In this document: positions 60,691-64,000 of the stretch, one piece after another
Position numbering within the stretch: position 1 is the first letter of the stretch
Layout: each line of letters starts with the position of its first letter
NCBI RefSeq assembly: GCF_030866745.1
Contig: NZ_CP133016.1
Coordinates: 1,116,001 to 1,180,000 of the forward strand
DNA length: 64,000 nt
Origin: Sphingomonas flavescens
GTDB taxonomy: Bacteria > Pseudomonadota > Alphaproteobacteria > Sphingomonadales > Sphingomonadaceae
Direction of reading: 5' to 3'
Notes under the pieces: model-generated
Told to the model about the DNA's origin: nothing
Database searches by the model: none
What the model saw: only the letters and a program-made list of their open reading frames with translations
Program-made: the position numbers and the translations under genes

Positions 60691-61469
60691 TGGGGCCCAT
60701 CGACAATCGCAGAGCTTGAACGCGCAGCCTTACGTGCTGCACGCCAGTGGGTGATGCGAATGGCCAGGATCGCGAATTCGTATAGGCCGTAGAGCGGCAC
60801 GAGCAGCATCAGCATCGAGACGACGTCCGGGGGCGTCAGCACGGCAGCGATAGCCGCGGCGCCGACGATGGCATACCGACGCGATCTCGCGAGCTGTTCG
60901 CGGGTGACAATCCCCGCACGCTCGAGGATCATCAGCAGGATCGGCGTCAGGAACGCAGCGCCGAAACCGAACAGGAAACGGGTGACGAATGTCAGGTAAT
61001 TGCCGACGCCTGGCAGCGCCTCCTGCTGGATACCGCCGACATTGCCTTGGTAACTCAGCAGAAAGTGTAGCGCCCAAGGCATGGCGAAGAAGTAAGCAAA
61101 GCTCGCGCCGGCCGCGAAAAACAAGGGGGTCAGGAGCAGGAACGGTAGAAACGCCTTCTTCTCCTTGGCGTAGAGGCCCGGCGCGACGAAACGCCACAGC
61201 TGCGTGGCGATCACTGGAAAGGCAAGCATCAGCGCGGCGAAAAGCGACACCTTAACTTGCGTGAAAAAAGCCTCAAAAATGTCGGTGTAGATGAGCTTGC
61301 CCTGCCCAGCGCGCAGCAATGGCTGAACCAGCACGGCAAAGATGTTCTTCGCGAAGGCAAAGCAAACAAAGAAGCAGATCACGAGAGTCGCGAGCGACCA
61401 GAGAAGGCGCCGCCGGAGCTCGATGAGATGCTCAAGCAAAGGCTGCTTGGTATCGTCGATATCTTTCAT
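60627..61469 (-). CDS. tatC: Twin-arginine translocase subunit TatC
   Basis: A 280-residue membrane protein with six helices, the receptor for RR signal peptides. MKDIDDTKQPLLEHLIELRR, RFVAPGLYAKEKKAFLPFLL, FGFGAAFLTPILLMILERAG and the end of helix 6 are typical. The C-terminal tail is Gly/Pro-rich and encoded by a run of ten G (60654-60663) on the minus strand; a slip there would change only the last few residues. ATG at 61469 overlaps the tatB stop by four bases. The 3' end is overlapped by the predicted antisense RNA. Confidence 0.96.
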   Translation of the reverse strand: MKDIDDTKQPLLEHLIELRRRLLWSLATLVICFFVCFAFAKNIFAVLVQPLLRAGQGKLIYTDIFEAFFTQVKVSLFAALMLAFPVIATQLWRFVAPGLYAKEKKAFLPFLLLTPLFFAAGASFAYFFAMPWALHFLLSYQGNVGGIQQEALPGVGNYLTFVTRFLFGFGAAFLTPILLMILERAGIVTREQLARSRRYAIVGAAAIAAVLTPPDVVSMLMLLVPLYGLYEFAILAIRITHWRAARKAARSSSAIVDGPQTIEGPEAPPGGGRVGGSGPI

Positions 61470-61804
61470 GGCAGCGGGCGCTGCTCAATGGGCAGCTCGT
61501 CTGCCGGCTCGGGCTCGGTGACCGGCGGCATGTCGTCTGGCTGCCCTGGTTCCGGATAGTGAGCGTCGGCCGGATGGAGCCGCATGATCCGTTCGTTTTC
61601 CTCTTTCCAGCGCTTCTCCATCTCCTCGAGCTCCGCCTCGCGGATCATGTTCTCGATGCCGGAGGTGAAGTGCCGAGCCATGCCGCGGACACGGCCAACC
61701 CAGTAGCCGACCGTTCGCAGCGCGTTCGGAAGCTCCTTCGGACCGATGAAGATCAGCGCGAGAATGGCGACAACCGCCAGCTCCGAAGAATCGACGCCGA
61801 ACAT
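61466..61804 (-). CDS. tatB: Sec-independent translocase subunit TatB
   Basis: A 112-residue protein: one N-terminal helix (SSELAVVAILALIFIGPKEL) with the characteristic GPKELP turn, an amphipathic helix (NALRTVGYWVGRVRGMARHF) and a Glu/Arg-rich coiled segment, then a Pro/Glu-rich tail. TatB passes substrate from TatC to TatA. 15 bases after tatA, overlapping tatC. Confidence 0.95.
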   Translation of the reverse strand: MFGVDSSELAVVAILALIFIGPKELPNALRTVGYWVGRVRGMARHFTSGIENMIREAELEEMEKRWKEENERIMRLHPADAHYPEPGQPDDMPPVTEPEPADELPIEQRPLP

Positions 61805-61819
61805 CGGATCTGACGCTGG

Positions 61820-62104
61820 TTAAAGCGCGTCGTCCCGCGGCGGAGGCGGCGGCGCGACGGGATCGGCAGGACGCGAGGCCTGAGCATCGATAGGCGGCTG
61901 GTCGCGCGGAAGCTGACGCGGGTCGTTGCGCCGCTGCTCTTCGTAGCGGCGAACCCGGTCGTCATCCTCGTCCGCCATCCCCTGCTTGAAGCTTTTCAGG
62001 CCCTTGGCCACGTCGCCCATCATGGCCGAAAAACGGTTCCCGCCGAACAGCAGCAGGACGATGATCGCGAAGATCAGAATATGCCAGATGCTGAAACCGC
62101 CCAT
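61820..62104 (-). CDS. tatA: Sec-independent translocase subunit TatA
   Basis: A 94-residue pore-forming subunit: [20 protein letters not shown], the FGGNRF hinge replacing the usual FG..KLP, then an amphipathic helix ([20 protein letters not shown]) and a charged, Pro-rich tail. Starts 28 bases after scpB in the scpAB-tatABC cluster. Confidence 0.95.
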   Translation of the reverse strand: MGGFSIWHILIFAIIVLLLFGGNRFSAMMGDVAKGLKSFKQGMADEDDDRVRRYEEQRRNDPRQLPRDQPPIDAQASRPADPVAPPPPPRDDAL

Positions 62105-62132
62105 GATCGCGAAACTCCTTTGAGGGCGCTAT

Positions 62133-62711
62133 CTAGTCGGCTTCCTCTTCGCTTTCCAGTTGAAGCTGACCAAGCGATTCGAAGACTTTTTCGTCCAATG
62201 GGTCGAGCAGCCCCGCGGCCTTGAGGTCGTCGATCCCAGGCAGGTCGCGTCGCGAGCCTAGCCCGAAGTGCGTGAGGAACGCCTCGGTCGTCGCATAGAG
62301 CAGCGGCCGGCCGGGCCCTTCCCGTCGCCCGGCCGGCCGCACCCACCCGGCGTCCATCAGGACGTCGAGCGTACCCTTCGAAATCTGGACGCCGCGAATG
62401 GCTTCGATTTCAGCCCGGCTCACGGGTTCGTGATAGGCGATGATCGCCAGCGTCTCGGTGGCGGCTCGCGACAGGCGGCGCGGTTCCTCGCGCGTCCGGC
62501 GCAGCAAATGGGCGAGGTCCGGCGCGGTCTGGAAGTGCCAGCGGCCACCACGCTCCACCAATTCGATGCCATGACCCGCGTAATGCTGGGCGACGCTGCG
62601 CAGACCCTTGATCACGTCGCCCTCACCGACATGCTCCGCGATCTCGTCGGCCGTCATCGGCTCCGAGGCCGCGAACAACGTTGCCTCGATCGCGCGGCAC
62701 AGCTCGTCCAT
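62133..62711 (-). CDS. scpB: Segregation and condensation protein ScpB
   Basis: A 192-residue winged-helix kleisin partner: LCRAIEATLFAASEPMTADE, then YHEPVSRAEIEAIRGVQISK and LLYATTEAFLTHFGLGSRRD. With ScpA it forms the accessory complex of SMC that compacts and segregates the chromosome. ATG at 62711 shares one base with the scpA stop (TGATG). The C-terminal tail is Glu/Asp-rich. Confidence 0.95.
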   Translation of the reverse strand: MDELCRAIEATLFAASEPMTADEIAEHVGEGDVIKGLRSVAQHYAGHGIELVERGGRWHFQTAPDLAHLLRRTREEPRRLSRAATETLAIIAYHEPVSRAEIEAIRGVQISKGTLDVLMDAGWVRPAGRREGPGRPLLYATTEAFLTHFGLGSRRDLPGIDDLKAAGLLDPLDEKVFESLGQLQLESEEEAD

Positions 62712-63466
62712 CAGGCGGCCACCTTGAGTCGAATGGGTGCGAACGCCTCGTCCTGCGCGATATCCAGACGGCCGCGACGGGCGAGTTCCAGCGCGGCAAG
62801 GAAGCTCGAAGCGAGCGCCGACCGGCGAAGCTGTACATCACCGGTCTCCGGTAAAAAGCTCTCGAGGAACGTCCAATCGAGCGCCATGCCGATCATTCGG
62901 CCTACCCGGTCGATCGCCTCCTCCAGCGTCATCACCGAACGGGCATGGACGACGTGCATCGCCGGCTGGGTGCGCGCGCGAACGGCGCCGTACGCTGCAA
63001 ACAGGTCGAATTCGCGGACTTGCCACAATGCCTTGCGAACCAGGCGAAGCCCTTCCGGTGCGCCGCGCAGGAAAACGTCGCGGCCGATGCGGTCGCGGCC
63101 GAGCAAACGCGCGCCCGCCTCTCGCATGGCGTCCAACCTTTGGAGCCGCATCTGGAGCCGCAGCGCGATCTCTTCAGGAGAGGGATCCTGCTCCGGATCC
63201 TTCGGCAGAAGCAGGCATGATTTGAGGTAGGCCAGCCACGCCGCCATCACGAGGTAATCGGCGGCAATCTCAAGCTTCAAGGCGCGCGCTTCGGAGAGAT
63301 AGGCGAGATATTGCTCGACCAGCTCCAGGATCGAAATCTGCGCAAGATCGACCTTTTGGGCGCGGGCGAGATTGAGCAGCAGGTCGAGCGGCCCTTCCCA
63401 GCCGTCGAGCGTCAGATTGAGTTCGTCCGACTGCCTCAGCGGCAGCTGCTCGAAATCTTCGTCCAC
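62711..63466 (-). CDS. scpA: Segregation and condensation protein ScpA
   Basis: A 251-residue kleisin. LTLDGWEGPLDLLLNLARAQ and VDLAQISILELVEQYLAYLS are the N-terminal SMC-binding helices, AADYLVMAAWLAYLKSCLLL follows, and the C-terminal winged helix is in ESFLPETGDVQLRRSALASS. It bridges the SMC heads together with ScpB. First gene of scpA-scpB-tatA-tatB-tatC. Confidence 0.95.
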   Translation of the reverse strand: MDEDFEQLPLRQSDELNLTLDGWEGPLDLLLNLARAQKVDLAQISILELVEQYLAYLSEARALKLEIAADYLVMAAWLAYLKSCLLLPKDPEQDPSPEEIALRLQMRLQRLDAMREAGARLLGRDRIGRDVFLRGAPEGLRLVRKALWQVREFDLFAAYGAVRARTQPAMHVVHARSVMTLEEAIDRVGRMIGMALDWTFLESFLPETGDVQLRRSALASSFLAALELARRGRLDIAQDEAFAPIRLKVAA

Positions 63467-63528
63467 ATCGCCGTAATACCCATTAGTTGTGGCCCTGCGA
63501 AGCTAGGCCCACATTCTATTGTGGATAA

Positions 63529-64000
63529 CTAGCGGCGGCGGCGCGCGGGTGCCGGAGCCCGGCCGGCCGCCGCGTCATACACGGCGGAGCGAACAAACTG
63601 CTCCACGTCCACCCGCATCTGATGCAGCGCCTCGGGGTTCAGATAGACCATGTGTCCGGCCGGGTAATATTTGTACTCAAGGTTCCGCTGCTGCGCGGGC
63701 TCGAGCATCATGTGATTGAGATCATATTCCGTGCCGAAGAACGGGGTCGCCATGTCGTACCAGCCGTTCAGCGACAGGACTTTGAGATAGGGGTTCTCCC
63801 GCATTGCCGCCGCGAGATCGAGCGCCGTATTCGGGGCGTTCAGCGCCTGCCGCATGCCCGGGGCCTTATGGCTGAAATCCCACTTGAAGCCTTCCTCCTC
63901 GCTCGCGCTCGCGCGGTACGCCATGTTGGTGGTGTAGCCGAGATCCTTGCTCATGTAGGTGTGCATGGTGCCGATGAAGGCGCCGCTAATCGCGGTGTCC
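63529..64000 (-). CDS. S10-type serine carboxypeptidase-like protein, C-terminal part (runs off the right edge)
   Basis: The last 157 residues of a larger enzyme; the frame is open to base 64000. LKVLSLNGWYDMATPFFGTE carries the Asp region and EYKYYPAGHMVYLNPEALHQ the catalytic His of peptidase family S10 (alpha/beta hydrolase fold), then a basic, Ala/Arg-rich end (GRAPAPARRRR). Most S10-like enzymes of sphingomonads are secreted and about 500 residues. The N-terminal signal and nucleophile Ser are outside the window. Separated from scpA by 62 bases. Confidence 0.85.
   Translation of the reverse strand, partial: DTAISGAFIGTMHTYMSKDLGYTTNMAYRASASEEEGFKWDFSHKAPGMRQALNAPNTALDLAAAMRENPYLKVLSLNGWYDMATPFFGTEYDLNHMMLEPAQQRNLEYKYYPAGHMVYLNPEALHQMRVDVEQFVRSAVYDAAAGRAPAPARRRR

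Overview
The window is a 64 kb chromosomal segment of a GC-rich alphaproteobacterium, almost certainly a sphingomonad (Sphingomonadales). Evidence: a ctrA cell-cycle regulator with clustered GANTC (CcrM-type) sites, a complete PhyR/NepR/EcfG general-stress locus with a PhyP-like kinase homologue, a typical sphingomonad REP-like palindrome pair (TTCGACAAGCTCAG core), a CIRCE-controlled groESL, Asn/Ala-rich small lipoproteins, and a ribosomal protein S12 carrying Arg at position 88. I see no phage, IS element, CRISPR, tRNA or rRNA; this is ordinary, densely packed core genome.

Layout. 1-3.9 kb (minus): the str operon rpsL-rpsG-fusA-tuf (tuf cut by the window edge). 4.1-7.5 kb (minus): a small operon of DUF3140, cupin, class IV aminotransferase and sulfotransferase-like genes, plus a CDF cation transporter. 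7.6-12.4 kb (minus): E2 and E3 of pyruvate dehydrogenase with a tiny membrane protein and a YciA-type thioesterase, then a polytopic membrane protein. 12.5-18 kb: universal stress protein (+), fRMsr, ArfB and RluA-type genes (minus), ctrA (+), a lipoprotein, Bpt leucyltransferase and threonine dehydratase (minus). 18-27.3 kb: an amidohydrolase (+), then a minus operon of an ArsR-methyltransferase fusion regulator, metF, a split metH (two genes) and a DsbD-type reductase, headed by a perfect 20-bp palindrome. 27.4-31.5 kb: two small lipoproteins (+), groESL and a MATE transporter (minus). 31.6-35.5 kb: SppA and an M28 peptidase (+), a DUF4336 protein (minus). 35.5-43.6 kb (minus): mdh, a secreted protein, sucD, sucA, odhB and a second lpd, i.e. 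the lower TCA cycle as one block without sucC. 43.8-50.5 kb (mostly +): two related RcnB-like proteins, a stand-alone sdhB, a Sel1 protein (minus), a thioesterase, a ZapE/AFG1 ATPase and two tandem M20 peptidases. 50.6-56.4 kb: a hybrid histidine kinase (+), Bcp peroxiredoxin and glnE (minus). 56.5-60.5 kb: the general stress response locus. 60.6-63.5 kb (minus): scpA-scpB-tatA-tatB-tatC. The right edge holds the C-terminus of an S10-type peptidase.

The most interesting area is 56.5-60.7 kb. Besides phyR, ecfG and nepR it holds a second, 45-residue NepR-like gene, a 51-residue single-pass membrane protein placed between phyR and ecfG under an apparently perfect sigma-EcfG promoter, and a PhyP-like sensor whose ATP-binding N-box Asn is replaced by Phe. 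Just downstream, a further GGAAC-N17-CGTT promoter points into a region with no gene on its strand; the predicted transcript starts exactly at a 10-bp hairpin that presents a seven-cytosine loop and runs antisense into the 3' end of tatC. This looks like a stress-induced C-rich-loop small RNA, analogous in design to Caulobacter GsrN, and is my best candidate for an undescribed element.
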